NCBI RefSeq assembly: GCF_009618275.1 | Contig: NZ_WIAD01000002.1 | Coordinates: 124,001-188,000, forward strand | Length of the DNA stretch: 64,000 bases | Direction of reading: 5' to 3' | DNA from: Roseimaritima sediminicola | GTDB lineage: Bacteria > Planctomycetota > Planctomycetia > Pirellulales > Pirellulaceae | Shown: piece after piece, positions 43,250 to 53,188 of the stretch | How the letters are laid out: each line of letters opens with the position of its first letter | Numbering within the stretch: position 1 is the stretch's first letter | Notes under the pieces: model-generated | What the model was told of the DNA's origin: nothing | What the model saw: only the letters and a program-made list of their open reading frames with translations | The model's database searches: none | Program-made: the position numbers and the translations under genes

Positions 43250-43810
43250 TCAGTGCTCGTGGTGGCTGATTTCGGCTTTGGCCGCTTCCTCACCGGTCAG
43301 CGCCACGATCTCGACTTTGACGCCCGCTTCGTGGTCTGCCGTCATCTTAACGTGGCTGAACAGTGCCGGATCGCTCAGCCGCCAAGCTCCCTCGCCCAAA
43401 TCCTCGGCCTTTTCAAACGCGTAGGGGTCCAACTGGTCGTCGCCCACCTGGACGTGCATCTCAACGGCTTCGACCTGCTCGGCGTCCTCGGGAAGGATGA
43501 CCTGCAGTTCCTTGCCCTCGTTCAAAATCACCCACTCGGCTTTCAAGTCGCCCGGCTGGAGCGTCGCAAAGTGGCCGCCGTGAGGGCCGAGATGATGATC
43601 GTCGTGGTCATGCCCGTCGTGGTCGTGGCCGTCGTGATCGTGATCGTGATCATGATCGTGTCCGTCATGATCGTGATCGTCGGCTTCGCTGCTGACCGCT
43701 GGCGAAACGTCGTCGGCGCCGCCGTTACAGCCACTCAATACCAACGTCGCGGGAAGGACCAGGACGCAACAAGCCGCCCACCATCGTACTGCTGACAAAC
43801 GTTGAACCAT
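43250..43810 (-). CDS. Lipoprotein with His/Asp-rich metal-binding linker
   Basis: 186 residues. A lipobox is present (LVLSGC). Residues about 44-75 are a run of HD, HDG and HDH units, nearly two dozen histidines in total. The C-terminal domain (LKAEWVILNEGKELQVILPE ...) is beta-rich and ends SHHEH. Such proteins are usually periplasmic Zn/Ni/Co-binding proteins. No transporter gene is adjacent. A possible Fur/Zur-like half palindrome occurs about 85 bp upstream. Confidence 0.75.
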   Translation of the reverse strand: MVQRLSAVRWWAACCVLVLPATLVLSGCNGGADDVSPAVSSEADDHDHDGHDHDHDHDHDGHDHDGHDHDDHHLGPHGGHFATLQPGDLKAEWVILNEGKELQVILPEDAEQVEAVEMHVQVGDDQLDPYAFEKAEDLGEGAWRLSDPALFSHVKMTADHEAGVKVEIVALTGEEAAKAEISHHEH

Positions 43811-44361
43811 TCTTCACCGAACTCCATACATGAATTGAATGCCTGCACTGGTTTTCCGAAAGCAAACCGTTCCGGGGCAGACGCCAGCTAAAGGGATTCT
43901 CATTCTAGGCAGCGGATGCCAAATGGCGTAGGGCCCCGGAGTCGCCACCGAGCAGCGTGTGGTCCATCGTCGCGGAGCGGCGCCGTAGGGCCACGAGAGG
44001 GAGGCCTGGACGATGCGCGGCCACCGGTTGGTCGCCCAACGAACGGTTCGAACAACATTTTTGATTCCTTTTTTGCCCCGTTGCTCGGCGCCGCGGGGCG
44101 CCGGCGGTTCGGCAACGGCTCCACGCCGGCTTCGCTAGCGGACAACCATTTGCCGTAGCGGCACAATAACGGCCGTCCTGCCGCCGTCGCGGCCAGGGAC
44201 ACCAGAGTGGCGGGAGCCGGGGCGGCCCGGCGACGAGCCGCAGTCGTGCCGCGTAAGCAGCCTCCATGCCAAAATCGACACCTTTGTCAGCTCGATACAA
44301 TCTGTTAGAAAATGGGCTCCCGCGGTGATGACGTGCGTCGCGGTTTCTTTTTTAAACTAGC
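43811..44361. other. Intergenic region upstream of nqrA
   Basis: Contains GATTCTCATTCTA (43895-43907), a partial Fur-box-like element upstream of the His-rich lipoprotein gene (minus strand). The 43.9-44.3 kb stretch has high-GC ORFs on the minus strand rich in Arg/Pro/Ala that look spurious. No RNA gene recognised. Confidence 0.3.
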
Positions 44362-44379
44362 TTGTGAAATTTTTCACAA
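44362..44379. promoter_or_regulatory. Rex operator upstream of nqrA
   Basis: TTGTGAAATTTTTCACAA is a perfect 18-bp palindrome that matches the Rex consensus TTGTGAANNNNTTCACAA in all fixed positions. It lies 33 bp before the nqrA ATG, within a promoter-proximal AT-rich stretch. Rex releases DNA when the NADH/NAD+ ratio rises. Control of the Na+-pumping NADH dehydrogenase by Rex is biochemically sensible. The rex gene is not in this window. Confidence 0.8.
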
Positions 44380-44412
44380 ACCTTTTTTGTGTTGGTTCCG
44401 GGACGAGCATTC

Positions 44413-45750
44413 ATGACCGTAATCAAGAAGGGTCTCAATTTACCGATCACCGGTTCGCCCGAGCAGCGGATCGAGTTGGCCCCGCACGCGGCTCAGGTTG
44501 CGTTGTTGGGCGACGACTACATCGGGATGCGACCGACGATGTTGGTCCAGCCGGGCGATCGTGTCCAACTGGGCCAGCCCATCTTCGAGGACAAGAAGAC
44601 CGAAGGGGTGGTCTACACCGCGCCGGCGGCCGGGACCGTTGCGGCGGTCAATCGGGGTGCCAAGCGGCGTTTCCTGTCTTTGGTGATCGACGTCGAGGGC
44701 GAGGACGCGGTGGACTTTGGCAGCGCGGACGTCGAAGCGATGAGTCGCGAGGCGGTGGTCGAGAAGTTGACCGCCAGCGGGCTCTGGTCGGCGTTTCGGA
44801 CTCGGCCCTACGGTCGCGTTCCGGCTCCGGCGACCCAGCCGCATTCGATCTTTGTCCAGGCCATGGACACCAATCCCTTGGCGGCCGATCCGGTGGTGGT
44901 CCTGTCGCAGCGGAATGAAGAATTCACGCTGGGGTTGTTGGCGATTCAGAAATTGACCGACGGGGCGACCTACGTTTGCAAGACGCCCAAGGCCGAGATC
45001 CCCGGTGACGGGGTTCCGGGCGTGCGGGTGGAGACCTTCGACGGCCCGCATCCGGCGGGGTTGCCGGGCACGCACATCCACATGTTGGATCCGGTCGGAC
45101 CGACCAAGACGGTGTGGTACATCAATTACCAGGACGTGGCCGCGATCGGCTCGCTGTTGCAGTCGGGCTATCTGGATAACCGCCGCGTGGTATCGCTGGC
45201 CGGGCCGTTGGTCAACCAGCCGCGGTTGTTGGAGACTCGCATCGGCGCCGATTTGTATCCGTTGGTGGAAGGCCAGTTGGACGAGTCCCGCAAGCCGCGG
45301 ATCATTTCCGGATCGGTATTCAACGGCCGCCGCGTCGACACCGACGTGCACTTCCTGGGCCGCTACAGCAATCAGATTTCCGTCATCGAAGAAGGTGACC
45401 ACCGCGAGTTCCTGGGCTGGCAGGGCCCGGGTCTGAACAAGTTTTCGACCACTCGCGTGTACGCTTCGGCGGCACTGAAAGACAAGAAGTTTGACTTCAC
45501 CAGCTCCACCCACGGCAGCGAGCGGGCGATGGTTCCGCTGGGCACCTACGAAAGGGTGATGCCCTTGGACATTTTGGCAACGCAATTGTTGCGAGCCTTG
45601 ATCGTCCGCGACACCGAACAGGCTCAGCTGTTAGGCGCGCTTGAGTTGGAGGAGGAGGATTTGGCGCTTTGTACGTTTGTCTGTCCCGGCAAGTACGAAT
45701 ACGGCTCCATCCTTCGCGACAACCTGAACACAATCGAACTCGAAGGTTAA
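44413..45750 (+). CDS. nqrA: Na+-translocating NADH:quinone reductase subunit A
   Basis: 445 residues from the ATG at 44413; the ORF could start at 44389, but [14 protein letters not shown] is the typical NqrA opening. The protein is mainly cytoplasmic, with [17 protein letters not shown] (biotinyl-like fold) and C-terminal [23 protein letters not shown]. NqrA interacts with quinone and links NqrB and NqrF. First gene of the operon, right after the Rex operator. nqrB follows after 4 bp. Confidence 0.97.
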   Translation: MTVIKKGLNLPITGSPEQRIELAPHAAQVALLGDDYIGMRPTMLVQPGDRVQLGQPIFEDKKTEGVVYTAPAAGTVAAVNRGAKRRFLSLVIDVEGEDAVDFGSADVEAMSREAVVEKLTASGLWSAFRTRPYGRVPAPATQPHSIFVQAMDTNPLAADPVVVLSQRNEEFTLGLLAIQKLTDGATYVCKTPKAEIPGDGVPGVRVETFDGPHPAGLPGTHIHMLDPVGPTKTVWYINYQDVAAIGSLLQSGYLDNRRVVSLAGPLVNQPRLLETRIGADLYPLVEGQLDESRKPRIISGSVFNGRRVDTDVHFLGRYSNQISVIEEGDHREFLGWQGPGLNKFSTTRVYASAALKDKKFDFTSSTHGSERAMVPLGTYERVMPLDILATQLLRALIVRDTEQAQLLGALELEEEDLALCTFVCPGKYEYGSILRDNLNTIELEG

Positions 45751-45754
45751 GCCG

Positions 45755-47041
45755 ATGCAAGCACTGCGAGATTTCCTGGACAAAATCCATCCGCACTTTG
45801 ACAAGGGAGGCCTATTGGAAAAGGCCTACCCGATGTACGAGGCGATGGACACCTTTTTGTATACCCCGGGCGAGACCGCCAAGGGGGCCACGCACGTCCG
45901 CGACGCGATCGACCTAAAGCGTATGATGATCACGGTCGTCATGGCGTTGGTGCCGGTCACGTTGTTCGGGATGTGGAACGCCGGCTACCAAGCCAATCTA
46001 TCGATCGCCGCGATGGAGCAACTGGAGGTGTCGGTCGAACAGGACTGGCATCATGCGGTGCACCAGTTCTTGGGCTTCGAGAACGATCCCGACAACCACT
46101 GGGACAACTTCGTGCTCGGGGCGATCTTTTTCATCCCGATCTATGCGGTGTGCATGTTTGTCGGGGGGCACGTGGAGGCGATCTTCAGTGTGATCCGCGG
46201 CCATGAGATCAACGAAGGATTTCTGGTCACCGGTCTGCTGTTTCCGCTGACGCTGCCGCCCTCGATACCGCTGTGGCAGGTCGCGGTGGGGATCGCCTTT
46301 GGGGTGATCGTCGCCAAGGAAGTTTTCGGCGGTACCGGTCGCAACTTCTTGAACATCGCCCTGACGGCGCGGGCTTATCTGTACTTTGCTCACGCCGGCG
46401 ACATCAGCGGTGACAAGGTCTGGACGGCCGTGGACGGCTTCAGCGGTGCCACGCCGCTCGGTGCATTGGCGATCGCGCCGGTATCGGAGACGGTGGAGGA
46501 GACGCTGGGTTCGATCCAGTACACGTACACCTCCAACACGGCCAGCGAAACATTGGCGGCGCCGATCGACTGGACGTCGGCCTTTTTGGGCACGATCCAG
46601 GGTTCGATCGGCGAAACCAGCACGCTGCTGTGTCTGGTCGGAGCCTTGATGTTGATCGCCGCGGGCGTGGGTTCTTGGCGGATCATGGTCAGCGTTCTGG
46701 TCGGTGCTTTTGCCACCACGCTGTTGATGAACCAGGTCACCAGTGACACGAACCCCATGTTCGACATTCCCTTCCACTATCACTTGGCGATCGGCAGTCT
46801 GGCCTTTGGCTTGGTCTACATGGCCACCGACCCGGTCAGTGCCGCGATGACCAACGGCGGCAAGTGGGTTTACGGAGGTTTGATCGGGTTGATGACGATC
46901 CTGATTCGGGTGGTCAATCCGGCCTTCCCCGAGGGCGTCATGCTGGCCATTTTGTTCGGCAACGTATTCGCGCCGCTGATCGACTATTTCGTAATGCAAA
47001 TCAATATTCGGCGGAGGGTTGCTCGCTATGAAACAGCGTGA
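45755..47041 (+). CDS. nqrB: Na+-translocating NADH:quinone reductase subunit B
   Basis: 428 residues with about ten membrane helices. The FMN-attachment motif is GFSGATPLG, whose Thr carries covalent [25 protein letters not shown] and [20 protein letters not shown] are typical of NqrB. It forms the main Na+ pathway with the cytosolic face at NqrA. It overlaps nqrC by 14 bp. ApbE, encoded downstream, attaches the FMN. Confidence 0.97.
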   Translation: MQALRDFLDKIHPHFDKGGLLEKAYPMYEAMDTFLYTPGETAKGATHVRDAIDLKRMMITVVMALVPVTLFGMWNAGYQANLSIAAMEQLEVSVEQDWHHAVHQFLGFENDPDNHWDNFVLGAIFFIPIYAVCMFVGGHVEAIFSVIRGHEINEGFLVTGLLFPLTLPPSIPLWQVAVGIAFGVIVAKEVFGGTGRNFLNIALTARAYLYFAHAGDISGDKVWTAVDGFSGATPLGALAIAPVSETVEETLGSIQYTYTSNTASETLAAPIDWTSAFLGTIQGSIGETSTLLCLVGALMLIAAGVGSWRIMVSVLVGAFATTLLMNQVTSDTNPMFDIPFHYHLAIGSLAFGLVYMATDPVSAAMTNGGKWVYGGLIGLMTILIRVVNPAFPEGVMLAILFGNVFAPLIDYFVMQINIRRRVARYETA

Positions 47042-47993
47042 TTCATTGGCTTACACCATGGGCGTGGCATTCGCCCTGTGCGTCGTCTGTTCGCTCAGCG
47101 TCAGCGCCGCGTACGTGTTTCTCAAACCGCGGCAGGAAGAGAACAAGGTGCTCGACCGCCAGCGCAACATCATCGATGCGGCGGGTCTGGCGGCCGACGA
47201 ACTGGGGATTCCCGCTTCGGACCTCAGTCGCGACCAGGTCGATGAACTGTACCGCGTGGTCGAAGAACGCTTTGTCGACCTCCGCAGCGGTACCTACACG
47301 ACCGAGGTCGGCAAGGATTACGATCCTCGCGAGGTCATCAACAACGCCGAACCGGACTACATCGAACAGATGCCCGCGGACATCGTGAATCCCCTGGGCA
47401 GTGAGATCCGCGAACGCGTGGTTCGCGTCTACTTGATCAAAGATTTCAAGGACCAGAACGTCGTGCGTCAGGTCGTCTTGCCGGTCTATGGCAAGGGACT
47501 GTGGTCCACGCTGTACGGCTACCTGGCACTGAAGAAAGACATCGAAACGGTCCAGGGTCTGACCTTCTACGAGCACGGCGAGACGCCGGGCTTGGGGGGC
47601 GAAGTCGATAACGCCAACTGGAAAGCCCAGTGGGTGGGCCGCCGCGTCTTTGACGATGAAGGCAATCCCGCCCTGGGCGTCAACAAGGGGCCCGCCCCCG
47701 ACGAGAACCCCTACGTGGTCGATGGCCTGTCCGGGGCGACGATCACCAGCAACGGCGTGACCAACCTGCTGCAGTACTGGGTCAGCGACCACGCTTACGG
47801 CCCGTACCTGGAAAGATTAAGAGCCGAATTGTCCGGCGGCGAACCGGTTCCCACCACCGGCGGCGGTGCTCCACCGGCCAGCGACGCTGCCGGCGAGAAC
47901 GCCGAGGGTGAGGACGCCACCGAGGATCCGATTCCGGTTGTCCAACGCAAAGATCCCGCGCCGGCCGCCGTGTCGGAAGGAGAGGACCAATAA
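47028..47993 (+). CDS. nqrC: Na+-translocating NADH:quinone reductase subunit C
   Basis: About 321 residues from the ATG at 47028, with GGAGG ten bases upstream and inside nqrB. One N-terminal helix ([21 protein letters not shown]). The FMN motif is [13 protein letters not shown], with Thr as the covalent FMN site, and [12 protein letters not shown] precedes it. A C-terminal tail of about 50 residues, Pro/Ala/Glu-rich, is longer than usual. NqrC receives electrons from the Fe centre of NqrD/E and passes them to NqrB. Confidence 0.96.
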   Translation: MKQRDSLAYTMGVAFALCVVCSLSVSAAYVFLKPRQEENKVLDRQRNIIDAAGLAADELGIPASDLSRDQVDELYRVVEERFVDLRSGTYTTEVGKDYDPREVINNAEPDYIEQMPADIVNPLGSEIRERVVRVYLIKDFKDQNVVRQVVLPVYGKGLWSTLYGYLALKKDIETVQGLTFYEHGETPGLGGEVDNANWKAQWVGRRVFDDEGNPALGVNKGPAPDENPYVVDGLSGATITSNGVTNLLQYWVSDHAYGPYLERLRAELSGGEPVPTTGGGAPPASDAAGENAEGEDATEDPIPVVQRKDPAPAAVSEGEDQ

Positions 47994-47996
47994 GCC

Positions 47997-48623
47997 ATGG
48001 CTAAGTTAAAAGCAACGGAAGTCCTGTTTGGACCCATCTTCCAAAACAATCCCATCGCCCTGCAGATCCTGGGGATCTGCTCGGCCTTGGCCGTGACGAC
48101 CAAAATGAGCACGGCGCTGGTGATGTCGATCGCCGTGATCGCTGTGGTGTCCTGCAGCAACGTGGCCGTCAGCGCCATCCGGCACTACATCCCCAGCAGC
48201 ATCCGAATCATCGTCCAGATGACCGTGATCGCCTCGCTGGTGATCATTGTCGACCAGGTCTTGAAGGCTTACCTGTTCGAGACCAGCAAGCAGTTATCGG
48301 TCTTCGTCGGCCTGATCATCACCAACTGTATCGTGATGGGCCGGGCGGAAGGCTTTGCGATGAAGAATGGCATCCCGCTCAGTTTCCTGGACGGGTTTGG
48401 TAACGGGCTCGGGTACGGTTTCGTGCTGATGTTCGTGGCCTTCTTCCGCGAACTGTTCGGCAGTGGATCGGTGTTCGGCTATACCGTCTTTCCGATGATT
48501 CGCAACGGCGGTTGGTACGATCCCGACAACATGATGCTGCTGCCACCGAGTGCGTTTTTCCTGATCGGGTTTTTGATCTGGGTGATCCGCGTGTTCTACC
48601 CCGAACAGATCGAGGAGGCTTAA
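47997..48623 (+). CDS. nqrD: Na+-translocating NADH:quinone reductase subunit D
   Basis: 208 residues, six hydrophobic helices, NqrD/RnfE family. It opens [23 protein letters not shown] and contains [16 protein letters not shown]. In Na+-NQR, NqrD and NqrE share a membrane-embedded Fe(Cys)4 centre; cysteines are visible in helices ([15 protein letters not shown]). It begins 3 bp after the nqrC stop. Confidence 0.96.
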   Translation: MAKLKATEVLFGPIFQNNPIALQILGICSALAVTTKMSTALVMSIAVIAVVSCSNVAVSAIRHYIPSSIRIIVQMTVIASLVIIVDQVLKAYLFETSKQLSVFVGLIITNCIVMGRAEGFAMKNGIPLSFLDGFGNGLGYGFVLMFVAFFRELFGSGSVFGYTVFPMIRNGGWYDPDNMMLLPPSAFFLIGFLIWVIRVFYPEQIEEA

Positions 48624-48630
48624 GGAAGCC

Positions 48631-49275
48631 ATGAACGAATACATCAATATTTTTGTCAAAGCGGTTTTCGTCGAGAACCTGGCCCTGGCGTTCTTCTTGG
48701 GGATGTGCACATTCCTGGCGATCTCCAAGAATGTGAAGACGGCCCTGGGATTGGGCGTTGCGGTGGTCGTGATCCTGACGATCACGGTGCCGGCCAATAA
48801 CCTGATCTTCACCTATCTATTGAAACCCGGCGCCCTGGTCTGGGTCTCGGACCTTTCCGGCGGAGCCTTGTTGTCGCGAGAAAACGCTCAGGCCCTGGAC
48901 CTGACGTTCCTCAGCTTCATCAGTTACATCGGCGTGATCGCGGCGATGGTGCAGATCCTGGAAATGTTCCTCGACCGGTTTTTCCCACCGCTGTACAACG
49001 CCCTGGGAATTTTCTTGCCGTTGATCACGGTCAACTGCGCGATCCTCGGTGCTTCGCTGTTCATGGACCAACGCCGATACGACTTCTCACAGTCGATCGT
49101 CTACGGCTTTGGCTGTGGCGTGGGTTGGGCCCTGGCGATTGCCGCCCTGGCGGGGATTCGCGAAAAGATGAAATACTCCGACGTGCCGCCCGGTCTGCGA
49201 GGCTTGGGGATCACGTTCATCACGGTCGGCCTGATGGCTTTGGCCTTCATGTCGTTTGGTGGAATCCAGCTGTAA
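48631..49275 (+). CDS. nqrE: Na+-translocating NADH:quinone reductase subunit E
   Basis: 214 residues, six helices, NqrE/RnfA family: [38 protein letters not shown] and [16 protein letters not shown]. Cys residues in the first and central helices are the partners of those in NqrD for the iron centre. It is 7 bp after nqrD. It is followed by an 85-bp gap before nqrF, the largest in the operon. Confidence 0.96.
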   Translation: MNEYINIFVKAVFVENLALAFFLGMCTFLAISKNVKTALGLGVAVVVILTITVPANNLIFTYLLKPGALVWVSDLSGGALLSRENAQALDLTFLSFISYIGVIAAMVQILEMFLDRFFPPLYNALGIFLPLITVNCAILGASLFMDQRRYDFSQSIVYGFGCGVGWALAIAALAGIREKMKYSDVPPGLRGLGITFITVGLMALAFMSFGGIQL

Positions 49276-49360
49276 AAACTGTGGTAACGACCCCGAAACC
49301 GCGGTTATTTAAGAATCATTTATTGTCGCTTGCTGACCAGCTAATGCGGATTGAGTTTCG

Positions 49361-50590
49361 ATGAACGCACTGATTATTACCTTTGGCGTGCTGATGTTCA
49401 CCTTGGTGATCCTGGCACTGGTGTTGCTGATCCTGGCCGCCAAGAAACAGCTGGTCGCCTCGGGACCGGTGAAAATCACTATCAACAACCAGAAAGAGAT
49501 CGAGGTCCCGGCCGGCGGCAAGCTGTTGGGCGCCTTGGCCGACGCCGGCGTGTTCGTGTCCAGTGCTTGCGGTGGCGGGGGAACCTGCGCCCAGTGCGAA
49601 GTCCACGTGCACAAGGGCGGCGGTGATATTCTGGCAACCGAAAAGAACCATATCACGCCCAAGGAAGCTCGCGAAGGCAAACGCCTCAGCTGCCAGGTGG
49701 CGGTCAAGCAGGACATGGACGTCGAGGTGCCGCCCGAAGCCTTCGACACCAAGAAGTGGGTGTGCAAGGTTCGCAGCAACGACAACGTCGCGACGTTCAT
49801 CAAAGAACTGGTGTTGGAACTGCCGGCCGGCGAAGAGGTGGCGTTCCAGGCCGGTGGTTACATTCAGATCGAATGCCCGCCGCACGAAGTTCGCTACAAA
49901 GACTTCGACATCGACCCTCGCTTCCACGAGGACTGGGACAAGTACAACATCTGGCAGTACGTCAGCAAAGTTGAAGAGCCGGTGGTGCGGGCCTATTCGA
50001 TGGCCAACTATCCCGGCGAACAGGGCATCATCATGCTGAACGTGCGTGTGGCCAGCCCTCCGCCCCGAGCACCCGAAGGCACGCCTCCGGGCAAGATGTC
50101 CAGTTACATCTTTAACCTCAAAGAGGGCGACGAAGTTACGATCAGCGGCCCCTACGGCGAGTTCTTCATCAAGGACACCGAGGCCGAGATGGTTTACATC
50201 GGTGGTGGGGCCGGAATGGCTCCGCTGCGAAGCCATATCTTCGAACTGTTCAAACGCGGTAAGACCGATCGCAAAGTCTCCTACTGGTACGGCGGTCGGA
50301 GCTCCCGCGAATTGTTCTACGTCGATCACTTCCGCAAGATCGAAGAGGATTTCCCGAACTTCAAGTTCAACATCGCGCTCAGCGAACCGTTGCCCGAAGA
50401 CAACTGGGACGGCTACGTCGGTTTCATCCACCAGGTGCTGCTGGAAAACTACCTCAAGGATCATCCGGCCCCCGAGGACATCGAGTACTACATCTGCGGC
50501 CCGCCGATGATGAACGCGGCGGTCTTCAAGATGCTGGACGACCTGGGCGTGGAGCCCGAGAACATCGCTTACGACGACTTCGGTGGTTAG
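49361..50590 (+). CDS. nqrF: Na+-translocating NADH:quinone reductase subunit F
   Basis: 409 residues. One N-terminal helix, then a plant-type [2Fe-2S] ferredoxin domain ([14 protein letters not shown] ... RLSCQV, four Cys). An FAD domain ([13 protein letters not shown]) and an NADH-binding domain ([23 protein letters not shown]) follow. It is the entry point: NADH reduces FAD, then the Fe-S cluster, then NqrD/E. Normal length. apbE starts 9 bp later. Confidence 0.97.
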   Translation: MNALIITFGVLMFTLVILALVLLILAAKKQLVASGPVKITINNQKEIEVPAGGKLLGALADAGVFVSSACGGGGTCAQCEVHVHKGGGDILATEKNHITPKEAREGKRLSCQVAVKQDMDVEVPPEAFDTKKWVCKVRSNDNVATFIKELVLELPAGEEVAFQAGGYIQIECPPHEVRYKDFDIDPRFHEDWDKYNIWQYVSKVEEPVVRAYSMANYPGEQGIIMLNVRVASPPPRAPEGTPPGKMSSYIFNLKEGDEVTISGPYGEFFIKDTEAEMVYIGGGAGMAPLRSHIFELFKRGKTDRKVSYWYGGRSSRELFYVDHFRKIEEDFPNFKFNIALSEPLPEDNWDGYVGFIHQVLLENYLKDHPAPEDIEYYICGPPMMNAAVFKMLDDLGVEPENIAYDDFGG

Positions 50591-50599
50591 GATCAACTG

Positions 50600-51862
50600 A
50601 TGCGGCGCTCACGCAGGGTGGAGACGAGCTGTTGGAGCTCGGCATTCGCACGAATCGCCGGGTCGCTCAACATGCGTCCCCCCAGCGCCGAAGCGTCCAG
50701 CCCGCGTGCGTCCAGCCCGCGTGCGTCCAGCCCGCGAGCGGCCAGCGCGCGAGCGGTCCTAGCGGCCGCCGGTTTGGGGCTGTTGATCTCCCTGACGGGC
50801 TGTGGTCCGCCGGCTTCCGAAGCGCCGGCACCCGCCGGGGCGCCGGCTGCTGAAACACCGCGGGACAGCGCCGGTGGCGAGGCCGCGGCCGAACCGCGCG
50901 GGAGCGGTGCTGCGGATGCCGCCCAGCCGATCACCGTGATCGAGGCCCGCGGTCGCACCATGGGCACCACCTATTCGGTCAAGATCGCCAGCCCACCGCC
51001 GACGCTGCCCGAAGCCTGGCAGTTACAGGTCGACGCGGAGCTGCGGCGGGTGAACGACCAAATGTCGACCTACCTGAAATCGTCGGAACTGAGTCGTTTC
51101 AATCGCTCGCAGTCCACCGATTGGTTTGAGGTCTCGCCGGAGACAGCCGAAGTCGTGCAGTATGCGCTGGAGGTGTCGCGGTTGACCGAAGGCGCGTTCG
51201 ACGTGACGGTCGCTCCGCTGATCAATGCTTGGAGCTTTGGCCCCGAACAGCGGACCAACCAGCCGCCGTCGGAGGCCACGCTGCAGCGGTTGCTCGACCA
51301 GGTCGGCTATCAATCGCTCGAAGCGCGTCTGGAGCCGCCGGCGCTGCGCAAGGGAAAGCCCGAGTTGACCGTGGATTTGTCAGCGATCGCCAAGGGTCAC
51401 GGCGTGGATCGTGTCGTGGATCTATTGGCCGGTTTCGGGTGCGAACACCTGTTCGTGGAAATTGGCGGCGAGGTGCGAGTGGCCGGCGGCCGCGGCGACC
51501 GAGACTGGGGAATCGGCGTCCAGCAGCCCGACGGCCAATCCAATCAGATCATGACCGCCCTGCCGCTGGCCGATGGAGCCGTGGCCACGTCGGGCGATTA
51601 CCGCAATTTTTTCGAAGCCGACGGACAGCGATTTTCGCACACCATCGATCCCCGCAGCGGGCGCCCGGTGCAGGATCCCCTGGCCTCGGTGTCGGTGATG
51701 GCGAACAATTGCATGAAAGCCGATGCCTGGGCGACGGCGATCAACGTGCTGGGACATCGCGAGGGGCTGCGGGTCGCTCGCGAACAACAGCTCGATGTGA
51801 TGTTGATTGTGCGCGAGGGTGACGGTTACGTGTCCGTAAAAACAGGAGTCTTCGATGGATAG
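50600..51862 (+). CDS. apbE: FAD:protein FMN transferase ApbE, lipoprotein
   Basis: 420 residues (another ATG at 50672 is possible). A lipobox LISLTGC follows an N-terminal stretch built of SSPRA units, encoded by 15-bp tandem repeats at about 50695-50750. The catalytic domain shows ARGRTMGTTYSVKI, DLSAIAKGHGVDRV and GVATSGDYRNFFEADG-type segments and SHTIDPRSGRP. ApbE attaches FMN to Thr residues of NqrB and NqrC in the periplasm, which explains its place in the operon. It overlaps nqrM by 8 bp. Confidence 0.95.
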   Translation: MRRSRRVETSCWSSAFARIAGSLNMRPPSAEASSPRASSPRASSPRAASARAVLAAAGLGLLISLTGCGPPASEAPAPAGAPAAETPRDSAGGEAAAEPRGSGAADAAQPITVIEARGRTMGTTYSVKIASPPPTLPEAWQLQVDAELRRVNDQMSTYLKSSELSRFNRSQSTDWFEVSPETAEVVQYALEVSRLTEGAFDVTVAPLINAWSFGPEQRTNQPPSEATLQRLLDQVGYQSLEARLEPPALRKGKPELTVDLSAIAKGHGVDRVVDLLAGFGCEHLFVEIGGEVRVAGGRGDRDWGIGVQQPDGQSNQIMTALPLADGAVATSGDYRNFFEADGQRFSHTIDPRSGRPVQDPLASVSVMANNCMKADAWATAINVLGHREGLRVAREQQLDVMLIVREGDGYVSVKTGVFDG

Positions 51863-52094
51863 CGGTGTGGTGATGACGCTCGTCGGCATCACGTTCGTAG
51901 CGTTTCTGGTGGTCCTGGGAGCGATGGCCGTAGGCGTGATGTTCGGCCGGCGGGCGATCAGCGGCTCCTGCGGCGGTTTGGCCAACCGCACCGACGCCGA
52001 AGGCAACACCAAGTGCAGCCTGTGCGAGAACCCCAGCGAGGCCTGCAAAGAGCTGAAGAACCGCATGGACACGCCCCAGGAAGACCCCGTCTAG
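51855..52094 (+). CDS. nqrM: Na+-NQR maturation protein NqrM (DUF539)
   Basis: 79 residues. One N-terminal helix (MTLVGITFVAFLVVLGAMAVG), then GSCGGL and CSLCENPSEAC, the four-Cys pattern of NqrM. NqrM is needed for insertion of iron into the NqrD/NqrE centre. It overlaps the apbE end and completes the operon. A palindromic repeat array begins just after the stop. Confidence 0.93.
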   Translation: MDSGVVMTLVGITFVAFLVVLGAMAVGVMFGRRAISGSCGGLANRTDAEGNTKCSLCENPSEACKELKNRMDTPQEDPV

Positions 52095-52104
52095 AGTTGC
52101 CAGA

Positions 52105-52275
52105 GTCGCCTTTCGCTCCGCCGAAAGTAGCTGCAGACAAACTTTCGCGGAGCGAAAGGCGACTCTCTCCAAACTTTCGCGGAGCGAAAGGCGACTCTCT
52201 CCAAACTTTCGCGGAGCGAAAGGCGACACTTCTCAACTTTCGCGGAGCGAAAGGCGACACTCTCCGCCGAAAGAC
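52105..52275. repeat. Array of palindromic repeats, CTTTCGC/GCGAAAG family
   Basis: One inverted copy (from 52105) then four direct copies of AACTTTCGCGGAGCGAAAGG near 52139, 52171, 52203 and 52235, at a period of about 32 bp, and a decayed end. Each has a 7-bp stem CTTTCGC/GCGAAAG with a GGA loop. The rest of 52276-52450 holds no gene. A reverse copy exists at 40977. Confidence 0.95.
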
Positions 52276-52450
52276 AGTCTCGGCCCCTCTTGCCGGCACA
52301 ACCCCACCAAGCCTTCCTCTCCCGCCGGCGTCGCTGGCCGATCCGTCGCTTTTCTCGGGTTGTCGCCGCAGCGACGGTTTCACAGCGACGTAGATTGCAG
52401 TGCATCCCAAACCGTAAACGTATCTTCCGGTGCGCTAGAGAGCCCCACAG

Positions 52451-53095
52451 ATGACCGAATCCACGCAAGCCTGCGTCCGCACCGACCAACGCTTTGTCGT
52501 CTCCGGCGACGTTCGCGTGCCCGTCGCGGTCGCTGCGGGCAAGCACTGGGACCAGCCGTGTTGCCGGGGGCAATTAAACGACGTCAGTGCCAGCGGATGC
52601 CAATTGCAAGTCGACCGGCAATTGCCACCGGAGACTTCGGCGGTGATCGTTCGGATCGAGAAACCGGACCGGGCGTTCGCGATGGAAGTCGCCGCCCGGG
52701 TTTGCTGGCAGCGGCAAAGCAGCGTCGGCCAATTTGCGTACGGCCTGCGTTTTCGCCGCGTGCTGCCGGAGGAGATTTTGCAGACGATGATCCTGCGGGG
52801 CATCGTCTCGCGGCGGGACAATCTTCGCCAGCCCGTGCGGTTGCCGGTCGAGGTCCATTTTCAACTGGTCTCCCAGCGGCCGGTGCAAGCGGTCGTGGTG
52901 GACGTGTCCGAGGGTGGTGTCCAGTTGCATTCGCCGCGCCCGCTGGACGTCGGACAGCGTACGCTTGCGCGACTCGGCGGCGGCCAGGCCGCGATGTTGC
53001 GCGTGGTTTGGTCGGTCGCCGCGGGCGACGCACACCGGGCCGGATGCGCCTTTCTGAATGTCGCTTCCAAAGACACCCTTCACGCGGCGGTTTGA
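52451..53095 (+). CDS. Double PilZ domain protein
   Basis: 214 residues with two PilZ-like halves. First half: CVRTDQRFVVSGDVRVPV then NDVSASGCQLQV. Second half: SRRDNLRQPVRLPVEV then VVDVSEGGVQLHS. Each has the RxxxR-like basic start and D/NxSxxG core of c-di-GMP-binding PilZ domains, though the spacing of arginines differs. No membrane segment or enzymatic domain. A c-di-GMP effector role is inferred. It lies between the NQR operon and folD. Confidence 0.8.
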   Translation: MTESTQACVRTDQRFVVSGDVRVPVAVAAGKHWDQPCCRGQLNDVSASGCQLQVDRQLPPETSAVIVRIEKPDRAFAMEVAARVCWQRQSSVGQFAYGLRFRRVLPEEILQTMILRGIVSRRDNLRQPVRLPVEVHFQLVSQRPVQAVVVDVSEGGVQLHSPRPLDVGQRTLARLGGGQAAMLRVVWSVAAGDAHRAGCAFLNVASKDTLHAAV

Positions 53096-53188
53096 AACGT
53101 TTTGACGCGTTTGACCGCTTTGCAATGCTATTGCCGGGCGATACGGTAAGCGTTTCTCGACAGCTTCTGATTCTCGGAGTGTTTTGAA

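Noticed and set aside
43905-44300. 131-residue ORF upstream of nqrA
   Set aside because: Arg/Pro-rich, overlaps a second similar ORF in another frame, and has no ribosome binding site or family match.
52105-52275. CRISPR-like spacing of repeats
   Set aside because: Units are palindromes separated by only about 10 bp of similar sequence; there are no unique spacers and no cas genes.
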